Positions 41,698 through 51,881 are shown, numbered from the stretch's first letter. The stretch: 64,000 nt of DNA from Damh-18 sp036275695 (GCA_036275695.1 DASUDI010000021.1:1-64000); one strand, 5' to 3'. Numbers and translations: made by a program. Notes: generated by a model from the letters alone, not told the origin.

Positions 41698-42927
41698 TTA
41701 TTTTATGCGAGCACGTCTTTTCTTCCTGTGCAATGATAAGGCAAAACGATGTGACTCAGCATTTGCGAGGACGATTTGCTGCCGATATTCTTGAATTATT
41801 CTTTCATCACCGCGTATATCTTTCGGTTTGTGGTGTTCATCTTTGACAACTCCGACGACGGGAATGACAAGTTTATTTTGCTTTAACACTGACTCAGCAA
41901 TTCGTATCTGTGCAACCCCGCCATCTACCACAACTAACCCCGGATGCTCCCATTCTGTATGTTTAAAGCGACGCGTGAGTGTTTCTTTTAATGCTTGCGT
42001 GTCGTGTGACTTCTTGACTGACTGTATGTTGAAGGCGCGATATGCTGATTGCTTGCGTTCGCCCCTATCTACGACCACCATTACTCCCGTCATGTCGTCA
42101 CCCTGAAGGTGCGCGACATCAAATGCTTCAATGCGAAAGGATAACGCATCCTTATAGTCACGCAGATCGTCACGGATGAGCGCAATATCTTGAATGTGTC
42201 TCAAAGCAAAAATCCTTCGTTTAAGTTGCTGAGCCTCCTCAAACGCTTCTTTTTTTGCGGCACGCATCATGTTTCGTTCAAGTTCAGTGATAATCTGCTT
42301 CTTTTTGCCCTCAAACAGAAGTCGTATATGACGTATAGTTTGCGCATAGGCTTCACTACTTACATTTTTTGGATACAACCCAATTTGCGTATTGAAATTG
42401 AGTTTTCCCTTGTCGAGTTTCGTGGTGTGTGCTTTCGCTGATACGCTACCATCAAAAAATTGAAAGAGTTTTCGAATAATGCGCATTGCCTCCCTAAATT
42501 GCGTACCATTGGGAAATGGCCCAAATATATGGCTGTATGTGCTATCTGCATCATTGGCAAGATCTTTTCCACGCACAATGAGTACGCGAGGGAATGATTC
42601 CTTTGTAATAACTACATGGTTGAAACTTTTGTCATCCTTTGTACGTGTGTTGTAGTGTGGCTTGTGTGTGCGTATGAGGTTTGCCTCCATAAGCATTGCT
42701 TCAAGGACGGAGTCGGTTATCTCCCATTCGACAGTACAGGCTTCACGCACCATTTTCTCAATGAGGACACTTCGTTTCTCATGTATCGAGTTGTCAAAGT
42801 AACTCCGGATACGTGTTCTGAGTGAAGTCGCTTTGCCAATGTATAAGATTTTTTTTTGAGTATCGAGAAAAAAGTAAACACCAGGGGCATTGGGGATTTT
42901 AAGTTTTTGAAACATTTCAAGATTCAT
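41698..42927 (-). CDS. uvrC: UvrC excinuclease subunit, reduced form
   Basis: Makes the two incisions of nucleotide-excision repair. It has 409 residues against about 600. Present: the GIY-YIG domain (PGVYFFLDTQKKILYIGKATSLRTR, 3' incision), the UVR helices (about 215-245) and the RNase H-like domain (FDVAHLQGDDMTGVMVV, LVVVDGGVAQI, ESHRFALSLHR). Missing: the C-terminal helix-hairpin-helix pair, since the frame ends at RKKRRARIK. The four Cys that hold an Fe-S cluster in known UvrC are absent; no Cys is found between residues 120 and 200. It follows uvrA by 18 nt. Confidence 0.92.
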   Translation of the reverse strand: MNLEMFQKLKIPNAPGVYFFLDTQKKILYIGKATSLRTRIRSYFDNSIHEKRSVLIEKMVREACTVEWEITDSVLEAMLMEANLIRTHKPHYNTRTKDDKSFNHVVITKESFPRVLIVRGKDLANDADSTYSHIFGPFPNGTQFREAMRIIRKLFQFFDGSVSAKAHTTKLDKGKLNFNTQIGLYPKNVSSEAYAQTIRHIRLLFEGKKKQIITELERNMMRAAKKEAFEEAQQLKRRIFALRHIQDIALIRDDLRDYKDALSFRIEAFDVAHLQGDDMTGVMVVVDRGERKQSAYRAFNIQSVKKSHDTQALKETLTRRFKHTEWEHPGLVVVDGGVAQIRIAESVLKQNKLVIPVVGVVKDEHHKPKDIRGDERIIQEYRQQIVLANAESHRFALSLHRKKRRARIK

Positions 42928-42945
42928 ACCACTACTATGGTTACG

Positions 42946-45582
42946 TTACAAAATGTTTTTAAGATATGTTCCTGTATGAGATTTTTGATTATGGGCAACT
43001 TCTTCGGGAGTTCCTTTTGCCACCAATGAGCCGCCACCACTCCCGCCCTCAGGACCAATATCAATGATGTAATCTGCGCACTTTATTAAATCAAGATTAT
43101 GCTCAATCACTATTACCGTGTTTCCCTTTATAACAAGTTCCTGCAATATCTCAATAAGTTTCCGCACATCTTCGTAATGAAGACCGATAGTTGGTTCATC
43201 CAGGAGATATATTGTTTTTTGTGTATGTGGTCGATACAATTCGGAAGCGATTTTTACACGCTGCGCCTCGCCCCCAGAGAGAGTTGTGGCGCTTTGTCCA
43301 AGCTCTAAATACCCAAGTCCTACATGAAGGAGCGATTGTAAGCGATCATGAATCGCGGGTACATCATTGAAAAATGCACCCGCTTCTTCAATGGTCATGT
43401 GAAGCACTTCATCAATATTTTTGCCTTTATAATGTACTTCAAGTGTTTCTTTGGTAAACCGTTTGCCGTCACACACATCGCAGGTCACAAATACGGTGGG
43501 GAGAAAATGCATTTCAACAGCAACTTCACCGTTTCCTTGACATGCTTCACAGCGTCCGCCTTTTACGTTAAATGAAAATCTATTTGGCTTCCAACCTCGC
43601 GCGCGTGCCTCATTTGAATGTGCGAAAAGGTCACGTATATGGGTAAACGCCCCCGTATATGTTGCGGGGTTTGAGCGTGGCGTTCTCCCAATTGGTGATT
43701 GATCGATAAGAATTTCCCTGCCAAGATATTCTGTACCGTTAAATGATGTTGCGTTGTAGGTATGTGGAGTCCTAAATTTTTTATCAAGGCGCGAACGGAG
43801 GTTACGATGTACAATTTCATACATGAAAGTAGATTTGCCACTCCCTGAAACTCCGGTAATGGCCACGAGCCTTCCGAGAGGAATATCCACATTCATATTT
43901 TTAATATTGAATGCCTTTCCACCTCTTACTTTGAGTGAGCCTTTTTCGCTATCACGTCTTTTCTTAGGTACCTCAATTTTTTTAGTACCACGTAGGTAAT
44001 CAAGGGTACATGAGCCAGAAGTATTTGAAGGTGCGTCGAGAAGAGGTTTTAGATATCCTGAAACAACCACTTCCCCACCATGTATACCTGCTCCTGGTCC
44101 AATATCTACAATGTAATCAGATGCGAATATCGTATCTTCATCATGTTCCACAATAATGATACTGTTACCGAGGTCACGAAGTTCGGTGAGTGTTTTAATA
44201 AGTCGAGCATTATCACGCTGATGTAATCCTATGGTTGGTTCATCAAGGACATACATTGCACCCACAAGCCCTGAACCAAGTTGTGAGGCGAGGCGTATAC
44301 GCTGCGCCTCGCCTCCCGAGAGAGTATTTGCTCGCCGATTGAGTGTGAGATACTCAATGCCAACATTTATCATAAAATCAAGTCTCTCAATTATTTCGCG
44401 AAGAGCTGGCCACGCAATTTCCTGATCTTTTTTTGAAAGTTTGAGTGCTGAAACAAATTCTACAGCCTCCGCTATGGTCATATTAGTAAAATCAACAATA
44501 TTTTTTCCAAGGTGTTTTGCGTCACCGCCAATATATACGCGAAGCGCTTCTGGTCGAAGACGAGCACCATTGCACGCAGAACAGGTGTCAGTATTAAAAA
44601 TGCCTGTCGTGCCAAGTCCGTTACATTCAGAACAAGCACCGTACGGTGAATTAAATGAAAAGAGGCGTGGCTCAACTTCTGGAAACGATGAACCATCAGT
44701 TGGGCAAATAAATTTTGCTGAGAGCATACGTTCATCGCCATCCGGTGTACGCACTTTTACGAGTCCACCCGATTCACGAAGTGCTAATTCTACCGCTTCT
44801 GAAAGTCGTTCTCTTGCATTTTTGGGTGAGTGTTCAAATTCACTCACATATATTTCATCAACAAGCACGTCAATATCATGACGCTTTGTCTTAGTAAGTA
44901 TAATTTTTTCACGAAGTTGCTTTACTTCACCATCGATTCGAATAGTTTCGTATCCCTTAGAAAGCAAATCATACAATAGTTGGTAGTACTCACCTTTTCT
45001 ACCAACGACAACGGGTGAAAAGATTGAGACTCGTGCTGAACTCACTTCAACACCAAGTACATTGGTAACATCGGACTTTAATCGTTTGACTTCCCTATCT
45101 TCAATTGATTTTTGAATAATTCCGAGAATTTCGTCTTGTGATAGTTTCTGAATCGGAATATCAACGTCGAGACAGTATGGCTGACCTATGCGCGCGTATA
45201 AAATACGAAGATAATCATATATCTCAGTAATTGTCGCAACGGTCGATCGAGGGTTGCGTGACGCTGATTTCTGATCAATTGATATTGCGGGCGAAAGTCC
45301 GCGTATCTCATCAACATCAGGTTTCTGCATTTGCCGTAGAAACTGACGAGCATACGATGAAAGTGATTCGACATACCGTCGCTGACCTTCGGCAAAGATG
45401 GTGTCAAACGCAAGTGATGATTTGCCACTTCCAGAAAGTCCGGTAAATACCACCATCTTATTTCTTGGAATTTCTAAATCAATATTCTTTAGATTGTGGG
45501 TACGGGCTCCGCGAATCGTAATTTTTTCATCATGTGGACCATCACATGCAGCCTTATTTTTTGAGTCTTTTTTGTGCACCAT
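42946..45582 (-). CDS. uvrA: UvrA excinuclease subunit
   Basis: Damage-sensing dimeric ABC ATPase. The 878 residues show two nucleotide-binding domains: Walker A GLSGSGKS near residue 47 and GVSGSGKS in the second half, signature LSGGEAQR twice, and Walker B VLDEPTIGLH and LLDEPTIGLH. Three zinc modules are expected. The second (GGRCEACQGNG, VTCDVCDGKRF) is intact, but in the N-terminal one the pattern CPTDG replaces CPxCG, so one cysteine is Asp. The UvrB-binding and signature insertion regions look complete. Confidence 0.97.
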   Translation of the reverse strand: MVHKKDSKNKAACDGPHDEKITIRGARTHNLKNIDLEIPRNKMVVFTGLSGSGKSSLAFDTIFAEGQRRYVESLSSYARQFLRQMQKPDVDEIRGLSPAISIDQKSASRNPRSTVATITEIYDYLRILYARIGQPYCLDVDIPIQKLSQDEILGIIQKSIEDREVKRLKSDVTNVLGVEVSSARVSIFSPVVVGRKGEYYQLLYDLLSKGYETIRIDGEVKQLREKIILTKTKRHDIDVLVDEIYVSEFEHSPKNARERLSEAVELALRESGGLVKVRTPDGDERMLSAKFICPTDGSSFPEVEPRLFSFNSPYGACSECNGLGTTGIFNTDTCSACNGARLRPEALRVYIGGDAKHLGKNIVDFTNMTIAEAVEFVSALKLSKKDQEIAWPALREIIERLDFMINVGIEYLTLNRRANTLSGGEAQRIRLASQLGSGLVGAMYVLDEPTIGLHQRDNARLIKTLTELRDLGNSIIIVEHDEDTIFASDYIVDIGPGAGIHGGEVVVSGYLKPLLDAPSNTSGSCTLDYLRGTKKIEVPKKRRDSEKGSLKVRGGKAFNIKNMNVDIPLGRLVAITGVSGSGKSTFMYEIVHRNLRSRLDKKFRTPHTYNATSFNGTEYLGREILIDQSPIGRTPRSNPATYTGAFTHIRDLFAHSNEARARGWKPNRFSFNVKGGRCEACQGNGEVAVEMHFLPTVFVTCDVCDGKRFTKETLEVHYKGKNIDEVLHMTIEEAGAFFNDVPAIHDRLQSLLHVGLGYLELGQSATTLSGGEAQRVKIASELYRPHTQKTIYLLDEPTIGLHYEDVRKLIEILQELVIKGNTVIVIEHNLDLIKCADYIIDIGPEGGSGGGSLVAKGTPEEVAHNQKSHTGTYLKNIL

Positions 45583-45589
45583 GAAGCAT

Positions 45590-45595
45590 AGTATA
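45590..45595 (-). promoter_or_regulatory. -10 box TATACT of uvrA-uvrC
   Basis: TATACT ends 7 nt before the uvrA ATG. Confidence 0.5.
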
Positions 45596-45622
45596 GCTTA
45601 AAACCGCAATTTAAGAAACGAG

Positions 45623-46951
45623 CTATTTAGGTAGTGTGACGACAATCTGAGTTCCAACTCCTTTGATGGACTCTACACCAATTGAACCATTCATTAGATC
45701 GATAAGTTGTTTGGTGATCCACATACCAAGTCCCGTACCCACAATTGCATCCACCTCTGTCCTACGAACTCTGAAAAAAGGTGCAAAGAGGTTCTTTTGA
45801 TTTTCAGCACTAATTCCCATTCCAGTATCCTTAACACGTAATTCAATTGATGGCCCGATATCAGAGACTTCAAGGGTAATAATACCCTTGGGTGTGTATT
45901 TAATGGCATTACTTACAAGATTTGTAAGTGCTTGATGTAGTCGTTTACCATCAATATTAATCATGACATCACCAAAAAGTCCTTCCTTTTTAAGAGTGAT
46001 GTTTTTTGCCTCAGCTTGAAATCTCATAATATCAAGTACAGCAGTAATAATAGGTTGAATATTAGTTCGCGTCGGTTGCATTTCAAGTTTGCCGGATTGT
46101 ATGCGTGCAACATCAAGCAAATCACCCACAAGGATCACCAATTGTTCTGACGAACTCTCGATGCGCTCAGCAAACTTTTTCACCTCATCAGTGGCGTCAT
46201 CTTTTTGTCGAATCATACTCGCGTAACCACGCATTGAGGTAAGTGGTGCACGCAGCTCATGAGCTATCATATTAGTAAACATGTCTTTTGCGTCACTTGC
46301 TTTTTTTGTTTCCTTATAGAGATATGAGTAATCAATTAAACGAATGTGTCGCATAATTAGTACGAGGATCACAATGAGCATTGCGATAAGCCAATATACA
46401 GCCTCTATAATTCTATTTGCAAAAAGGGTATCTATGTGACTGAGTGAGGTTTCCGTAAAAATATAGTACACATCACCCACATCAGTCCGTACGAGTCGAT
46501 AACTCCTCCAATAACGTACTCCATTTTCGGCATACGGTGTGATGATACTTTCATCTGGATGTGTGTTCGTAATTCTATAATTTGTGCTTAAAATATCACT
46601 TGTATCAGCATCCGCATTGTGTACAATGACTTCAACATCAGGAATTCCTTCCTTTGCAACAATGAATCTTCGAATATCTGGATTTAATTTAGTAAGTGTG
46701 TCTATCTCTTGCTTAATAATTTCAGGATCAAAATTAACTGCCTCAACATATGAAGCGAATACATCATGCATGATGCCAATCCTATCCTTCTCTAAGCGCT
46801 CTTGATTTTGTCTGCCAGCGTCAAGGAATTTTTGTCCAGAAATTATGAATGCAACAGGTATCACAACGATGAGAACCATCGTCATTAACACCTGGGGGTG
46901 CTTATGGATATACGCGTAACTACTTTTTAACGGGGTGATAAAATGCGACAT
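45623..46951 (-). CDS. Orphan membrane sensor histidine kinase
   Basis: The 442 residues have two membrane helices (about 21-40 and 185-205) around an outer sensor of about 145 residues (ERLEKDRIGIMHDV to SHIDTLFANRII), which may be a Cache-like fold. The cytoplasmic half has the HisKA box with His231 (IAHELRAPLTSMRG), the N box (LTNLVSNAIKYTP), and the G1/G2 boxes (VKDTGMGIS, GTGLGMWI). No response regulator is next to it. Its ATG overlaps the stop of the large surface-protein gene by one base (TAATG), suggesting translational coupling and a common role in sensing the envelope. Confidence 0.93.
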   Translation of the reverse strand: MSHFITPLKSSYAYIHKHPQVLMTMVLIVVIPVAFIISGQKFLDAGRQNQERLEKDRIGIMHDVFASYVEAVNFDPEIIKQEIDTLTKLNPDIRRFIVAKEGIPDVEVIVHNADADTSDILSTNYRITNTHPDESIITPYAENGVRYWRSYRLVRTDVGDVYYIFTETSLSHIDTLFANRIIEAVYWLIAMLIVILVLIMRHIRLIDYSYLYKETKKASDAKDMFTNMIAHELRAPLTSMRGYASMIRQKDDATDEVKKFAERIESSSEQLVILVGDLLDVARIQSGKLEMQPTRTNIQPIITAVLDIMRFQAEAKNITLKKEGLFGDVMINIDGKRLHQALTNLVSNAIKYTPKGIITLEVSDIGPSIELRVKDTGMGISAENQKNLFAPFFRVRRTEVDAIVGTGLGMWITKQLIDLMNGSIGVESIKGVGTQIVVTLPK

Positions 46952-49734
46952 TATAGGGTAACGTTGTCAATTGGCTTGGGGAGTTTACGATTTGTCGCAT
47001 ACATGCCGAGAAGCATGAGAACAAGCCCCAGTGAAACTATTGAAATCGAAGCAATGAGTAAGAGCATATTTCCGGTGAGGAATGATGGCGTGAGTTCGCT
47101 AAACGAATCATTTACAAATGGATTTGTCTGCGCAAACGCTTCAGCGGTCTTTACAAAAGGAAATGCAGCGCTTTTTGCAACAATGGCGCCAGTATTATCG
47201 GTAATACCAACATAGATCTCATGATCACCATCTTCTATTTCTTTATCAAAAATATAACTCCAACTTCCTTCCGCGTCAGTTTTAACTGAAACTACTATTG
47301 GTGTGCTATAAATATAGAGATTGATAAAACTATGCGGTAATGCCTTGCCGGTGATAAGCGCTTTTGGAGTACCTGTCGCTGAATCTGGATGTATTGTAGA
47401 AATTGACGCAATTGAAAGAACATCATCACGAACAATTCCTGATTCTTTTGCGGACTCATACGCAAGTAATGACTCCTGTTCTGGATTGTTTGGGTCATAT
47501 CCACGCGCAATTTCTGCACCATCAGAAAAACCATCAGTATCTGTATCGGCAACAAATGGATTTGTTTTATATAAATTAATTTCATCAAAATCTAGAATAC
47601 CATCGTTGTCAGAATCAATATGTGCTCTGTTGGCGAGTCGGTCTGCGATGATGCGCTCATTGTTTTCTGCCGTGTCAAGTACGTTAAAAGTCAATTGAGA
47701 TACATATGTATTGATGGAGTCAATGAGATTCTTATCTAATAAAATCTCTGATAATTTTGAAATTGTGTCAGATTGAAAGGATTCAATTGTACTTTTAAGA
47801 GCGCGGGTCGCGTCAGTGTCATTTGTTCGTATTGCATGAGCGTATTGTGTCACATACTCATTAAGCTTATTTCTATACTCAAGAATTAGATTTTTGACCT
47901 CCGTGCTCGTATGTGTACCTTCATCTAAGGAACTATTTAATGATTGGGTAAAATCCTCCACAGACTGTATATATGTGACTTTCTTGTCAGACACTGCAAC
48001 ACTCTCAGCACCTTCGGCGTCATCTGCATCGTTCGCGGGTGAAACTGATGGTGTACTCTGAGTTGTTTTTGTAAGTTCCGCATCAACTGCTCGGTATTCT
48101 TCTATAAGTTCCTCTTGTTCAGGTGTGTACTCAATTTCAGAAACATTAAATATGCGTATACCGGTTTTATCAGAAGTATATTCTCCATACTCATTCTTAA
48201 CACGTGCAAATAGTATATATTCACCATTTGGTGAATTATTCGTATTCCACGCATATTTCCACGTTGTATCGCTAATTTTAAATGCAGTACCAATAAATAT
48301 TTCACGTAATGAGTTATTGGGTGTGTGATATAACTCAATTTTGCGCGCGAGAGGCGCGAATAACGAAATTTCTACAAAGTTTGAGAGTGGACTTTGCTTT
48401 GAAAGTGACACACTAACTTGAGGAGTTTTTCCCTCCGTAGCAATAGTGGTTGTGGAAGAAGCAACCACAGCATCTGTAACATTATCTAAAATCTCATCAA
48501 CGTTGTCTACGGTACGAGTCACCTTGTTGCTCTCAATGATATTGTCTTGGTAATACCCTTTTGCGAAAAAGTAATACGTACCGTCATTTAGTGTTTCTGA
48601 ATTTAATACATATCGCCACTCGTCAATACTTTTCTTAATTGCATTACCTATGAGAAATTGCGTACCACTTAATTTATTAAGTGCGTAAATTGTAACCTTA
48701 GATGCATCTGTACTAGATAATAATTTCATAGACACGTCACCGCGTAGTGGAGATGGTTCATCAATGGTGAGACTAACTCGCGTCGATGTAGAAGTGTCGT
48801 TATTAGAATCTGAATCAGAAGGCGCTTGATCAAGAACACTAGCGAGCTCATTGTGAACTGTATACGTCTCGGAAAAACCTTGGTTATATGAACCAAAACT
48901 ATTAGAAATATTTACAGAAATACGATATTCCCCATTAAGGTAGTAATGTGTGTCCCAACTGATTTGCCATTCTAGATCATTTACTTTATGTGCTGTGCCG
49001 AGCGGATGAGTTGTGCTTGTGTCAATGTGCTTAGCATACACGGTAACATTTGTTGCAGAAGGTACCGTAATAATAATGGGTACGATATCATGAAGTGGCA
49101 CCTGCCCATCAATTCTAATATTCGCAGAAGGTGTTTCATCAACATCAGTGAGTTCACCCGAATCTTCAGGTGATGACGTTGCTATCAGACTTGCGGTGTT
49201 CCTGTATCCACGAGCATAATCCTCAATTTCTGAATTGTTATTGATAAAACCAAAGTGGATTGAGGTTAAAAATGCCCCTATGAGTAGGACCACCATCCCC
49301 GCGGTGCGGGAAAACTGTGAAATAGTAATATTCTGAATAACAGGAAATCGAGTGATTGAGGGGATAGAAACCCTAAATTCAGGTCGCTTCATGAGCACCC
49401 CTCCTTTCCGCGACTGACGCTTCTTTTTTGATAATAAGGTGCTGTTATGAAGTTTAGTCTCAACCACTTTCTTCGTGTTATTTGAAATTTTAACAACATG
49501 CCTCTTACCTTCAAGACGTGCGAGTGTTAATTTTTTAGGTAACTCGTTTTGATTAATCTTTGAACGTGAAGTGTGCGTGGGAGTGCGTCTCATTGTTTTT
49601 TTGAGACTTTGTGTCGGTATGACTTTGGAAGTTCGTTTAACTTCTTCACGCGACTTAATGCCGATACGCTTACGTGTCACATGCTTAGCGCTCGCGCTCG
49701 AACGAGGGACTGCTTTGGGTGCAGGTTTTACCAT
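46951..49734 (-). CDS. Large bitopic surface protein with Ig-like repeats and calcium-binding repeats
   Basis: The 927 residues begin with a strongly basic cytoplasmic tail (1-135, rich in Lys, Arg, Ser and Thr), then a membrane helix (about 145-163), a long outer region and a second membrane helix (about 895-916). Four repeats of about 85 residues (such as VTVYAKHIDTSTTHPLGTA, VTIYALNKLSGTQFLIGNA, IELYHTPNNSLREIFIGTA, each followed by a Trp motif and NGEY/DGTY) are Ig-like. At about 711-755 lie two DxDxDG-type calcium repeats (DSDNDGILDFDE, DTDTDGFSDGAE) as in thrombospondin-3-like domains. Coiled-coil-like helices separate them. The basic tail could bind DNA or the membrane surface; that is inference. 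Confidence 0.75.
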   Translation of the reverse strand: MVKPAPKAVPRSSASAKHVTRKRIGIKSREEVKRTSKVIPTQSLKKTMRRTPTHTSRSKINQNELPKKLTLARLEGKRHVVKISNNTKKVVETKLHNSTLLSKKKRQSRKGGVLMKRPEFRVSIPSITRFPVIQNITISQFSRTAGMVVLLIGAFLTSIHFGFINNNSEIEDYARGYRNTASLIATSSPEDSGELTDVDETPSANIRIDGQVPLHDIVPIIITVPSATNVTVYAKHIDTSTTHPLGTAHKVNDLEWQISWDTHYYLNGEYRISVNISNSFGSYNQGFSETYTVHNELASVLDQAPSDSDSNNDTSTSTRVSLTIDEPSPLRGDVSMKLLSSTDASKVTIYALNKLSGTQFLIGNAIKKSIDEWRYVLNSETLNDGTYYFFAKGYYQDNIIESNKVTRTVDNVDEILDNVTDAVVASSTTTIATEGKTPQVSVSLSKQSPLSNFVEISLFAPLARKIELYHTPNNSLREIFIGTAFKISDTTWKYAWNTNNSPNGEYILFARVKNEYGEYTSDKTGIRIFNVSEIEYTPEQEELIEEYRAVDAELTKTTQSTPSVSPANDADDAEGAESVAVSDKKVTYIQSVEDFTQSLNSSLDEGTHTSTEVKNLILEYRNKLNEYVTQYAHAIRTNDTDATRALKSTIESFQSDTISKLSEILLDKNLIDSINTYVSQLTFNVLDTAENNERIIADRLANRAHIDSDNDGILDFDEINLYKTNPFVADTDTDGFSDGAEIARGYDPNNPEQESLLAYESAKESGIVRDDVLSIASISTIHPDSATGTPKALITGKALPHSFINLYIYSTPIVVSVKTDAEGSWSYIFDKEIEDGDHEIYVGITDNTGAIVAKSAAFPFVKTAEAFAQTNPFVNDSFSELTPSFLTGNMLLLIASISIVSLGLVLMLLGMYATNRKLPKPIDNVTL

Positions 49735-49742
49735 ATGTGTAC

Positions 49743-49748
49743 AGTATA
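49743..49748 (-). promoter_or_regulatory. -10 box TATACT of the surface protein-kinase operon
   Basis: TATACT ends 8 nt before the ATG at 49734. Confidence 0.5.
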
Positions 49749-49787
49749 AATCATAATTTTATACGTACGCGCCACACATGTCGATAA

Positions 49788-51833
49788 CTATTTTCTTGCT
49801 TTAGTTTTTTTAGTGATGCCACTCTTTTCCAATCGTTGTATCTCGTCACGTATGAGCGCTGCTGTTTCAAAATCAAGAATTTTAACTGCTTCAGCCATTT
49901 GTTGTCGTTTCTCTCGAATAGTACCTTTTGGGTCATTACGATATTGTTCTAAATCAATGGTAATCAGTGTGTCGAGAGTCTTTTCATGTTCGGACTTGAT
50001 GTGTTCGGTAATATCCTTAATTTCTTTTGAAATTGATTTTGGGGTAATGTTATGTGTCTTATTATGTGCGAGTTGGAGTGTACGCCTACGATCAGTTTCC
50101 TCAACTGCGTATTTCAGTGAAGGTGTCATCTCATCAGCATAAAGCAACACTCTTCCATGAATATTCCGCGCCGCTCGTCCAATAGTTTGTATAAGCGCGG
50201 TCTGTGATCGCAAAAAACCCTCTTTATCAGCGTCGAGAATAGCGACAAGTGCCACTTCAGGTAAGTCAAGTCCTTCTCGCAGTAAGTTTACCCCCACAAG
50301 GCAGTCAAAAATGCCTTTTCTAAAATCAGTCAAAATTTGTATTCGTTCGATTGTCTTTACATCACTGTGGACATACTTTGCCGAAACACCACGTTCAGTA
50401 AGAAAATCTGCAAGGTCTTCTGCCATTTGTTTTGTGAGCGTAGTCACCAAAACTCGAGCCCCAGTCTCGATGGTGGAGACTGCTTCGTCAATAAAATCCT
50501 TGATCTGTCCTTGATGTGCACCTCGCTCAGTCACGGGACGAGTTGCAATAATCGGATCAACGAGTCCGGTCGGTCGAATTATCTGTTCCACGAGATTTCC
50601 GTGCGGTGGCGCTGAGTGTTCGTATTCGTATGTGCCTGGCGTTGCGGACGTGTAAATGCATTGTCCGACACTGCGCTCAAATTCTGCGAAATTAAGTGGT
50701 CGATTATCAAGCGCGCTAGGAAGTCGGAACCCGTGTTCTATGAGGGTGAGTTTTCGAGAGCGATCACCCGCATACATACCTCCAATTTGTGGAATGGTAA
50801 CATGTGACTCATCAATAATAGTAAGAAAATCAGGTGTCCCATCAGGAAGGTGCGGAAAATATGAAAGTAATGTGAATGGCGCGTTTCCCTCTTTTCGTCC
50901 ATCAAAATGTCGTGAGTAATTTTCAATGCCATTGCAATACCCAACTTCCCTAATGAGTGCTAGATCATGTTCTGTACGACGTTTCAGTCGTTGCATTTCA
51001 AGATGTTTTTCTTCTCTTTTAAATACATCAAGTTGCGTGTGAAGTTCTGCGGTAATATCAGTAATTGCGCGAGCACGTTCGTGTTCAGGTGTTACAAAGT
51101 GCTTTGCGGGAAAAAGGTAAAATACCGAAATACTACCTATAAGGACTCGAGTTAGTGCATCAATTTGTGTAATTTCAGATACCGACATTCCGTCGAAGTG
51201 CAGGCGGTAGATTACGCGCTCATTAATGGGCATAATCTCAACAAAGTTACCCACCGCGCGGAATTGACCTGGTTTTAAATCTGCGTTCGTGCGTTCAAAA
51301 TACATCTCAACAAGCAAGCGCATAATCCCCGCCCTGTCGGTATTGAAACCTTTCTCAATCTTTTTGTGAACTTTTTCGTATTCAGTGGGTGAGCCGAGTC
51401 CGTAGATACATGATACGGATGCGACGATGATAACGTCACGCCGTGTTAAAAGTGCTTGTGTTGAGGCATGTCGCAAACGATCAATCTCTTCATTGATCAT
51501 TGCTTCCTTCTCTATATACGTGTCACTTCCCGGCATATATGCTTCCGGTTGATAGTAATCATAATAGGAGACAAAATAATGCACCGCGTTATGTGGAAAA
51601 AAGTCCTTATATTCTTGCGCAAGCTGAGCTGCGAGTGTCTTATTGTGCGCAATTACGAGTGTTGGTTTCTGTATGCGCGCAATAACATTTGCAGCCGTAA
51701 AAGTCTTTCCCGATCCCGTAACCCCGAGAAGTGTTTGGTGACGGACTCCTCGTTGGATTCCCGCCACCAGTGATTCAATGGCCTTGGGTTGGTCGCCCGC
51801 CGGTTGCTTTTCAGAAGAAAGTTCAAATCGCAT
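49788..51833 (-). CDS. uvrB: UvrB excinuclease subunit
   Basis: Damage-verifying helicase-like subunit. The 681 residues contain Walker A GVTGSGKT near residue 39, the beta-hairpin region YYDYYQPEAYMPGSDTYIEKE-type (YYQPEAYMPGSDTY), helicase motifs (TIIDESHVTIPQIGGMY, VGVNLLREGLDLPEVALVAILDADKEGFLRS) and the C-terminal UVR motif (LRDEIQRLEKSG-like, ALIRDEIQRLEKSGI) that binds UvrC. Full length. Confidence 0.97.
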   Translation of the reverse strand: MRFELSSEKQPAGDQPKAIESLVAGIQRGVRHQTLLGVTGSGKTFTAANVIARIQKPTLVIAHNKTLAAQLAQEYKDFFPHNAVHYFVSYYDYYQPEAYMPGSDTYIEKEAMINEEIDRLRHASTQALLTRRDVIIVASVSCIYGLGSPTEYEKVHKKIEKGFNTDRAGIMRLLVEMYFERTNADLKPGQFRAVGNFVEIMPINERVIYRLHFDGMSVSEITQIDALTRVLIGSISVFYLFPAKHFVTPEHERARAITDITAELHTQLDVFKREEKHLEMQRLKRRTEHDLALIREVGYCNGIENYSRHFDGRKEGNAPFTLLSYFPHLPDGTPDFLTIIDESHVTIPQIGGMYAGDRSRKLTLIEHGFRLPSALDNRPLNFAEFERSVGQCIYTSATPGTYEYEHSAPPHGNLVEQIIRPTGLVDPIIATRPVTERGAHQGQIKDFIDEAVSTIETGARVLVTTLTKQMAEDLADFLTERGVSAKYVHSDVKTIERIQILTDFRKGIFDCLVGVNLLREGLDLPEVALVAILDADKEGFLRSQTALIQTIGRAARNIHGRVLLYADEMTPSLKYAVEETDRRRTLQLAHNKTHNITPKSISKEIKDITEHIKSEHEKTLDTLITIDLEQYRNDPKGTIREKRQQMAEAVKILDFETAALIRDEIQRLEKSGITKKTKARK

Positions 51834-51839
51834 GTACTG

Positions 51840-51845
51840 AGTATA
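51840..51845 (-). promoter_or_regulatory. -10 box TATACT of uvrB
   Basis: TATACT ends 6 nt before the uvrB ATG; the -35 is weak. Confidence 0.5.
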
Positions 51846-51881
51846 CGCTAGTGTGAGCGTAAAGAAAAACTCTACGTTTGG

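Noticed and set aside
44441..44881. 146-residue plus-strand frame antisense to uvrA
   Set aside because: Lies inside a clearly conserved part of uvrA; low-complexity Ser-rich product typical of a shadow frame.
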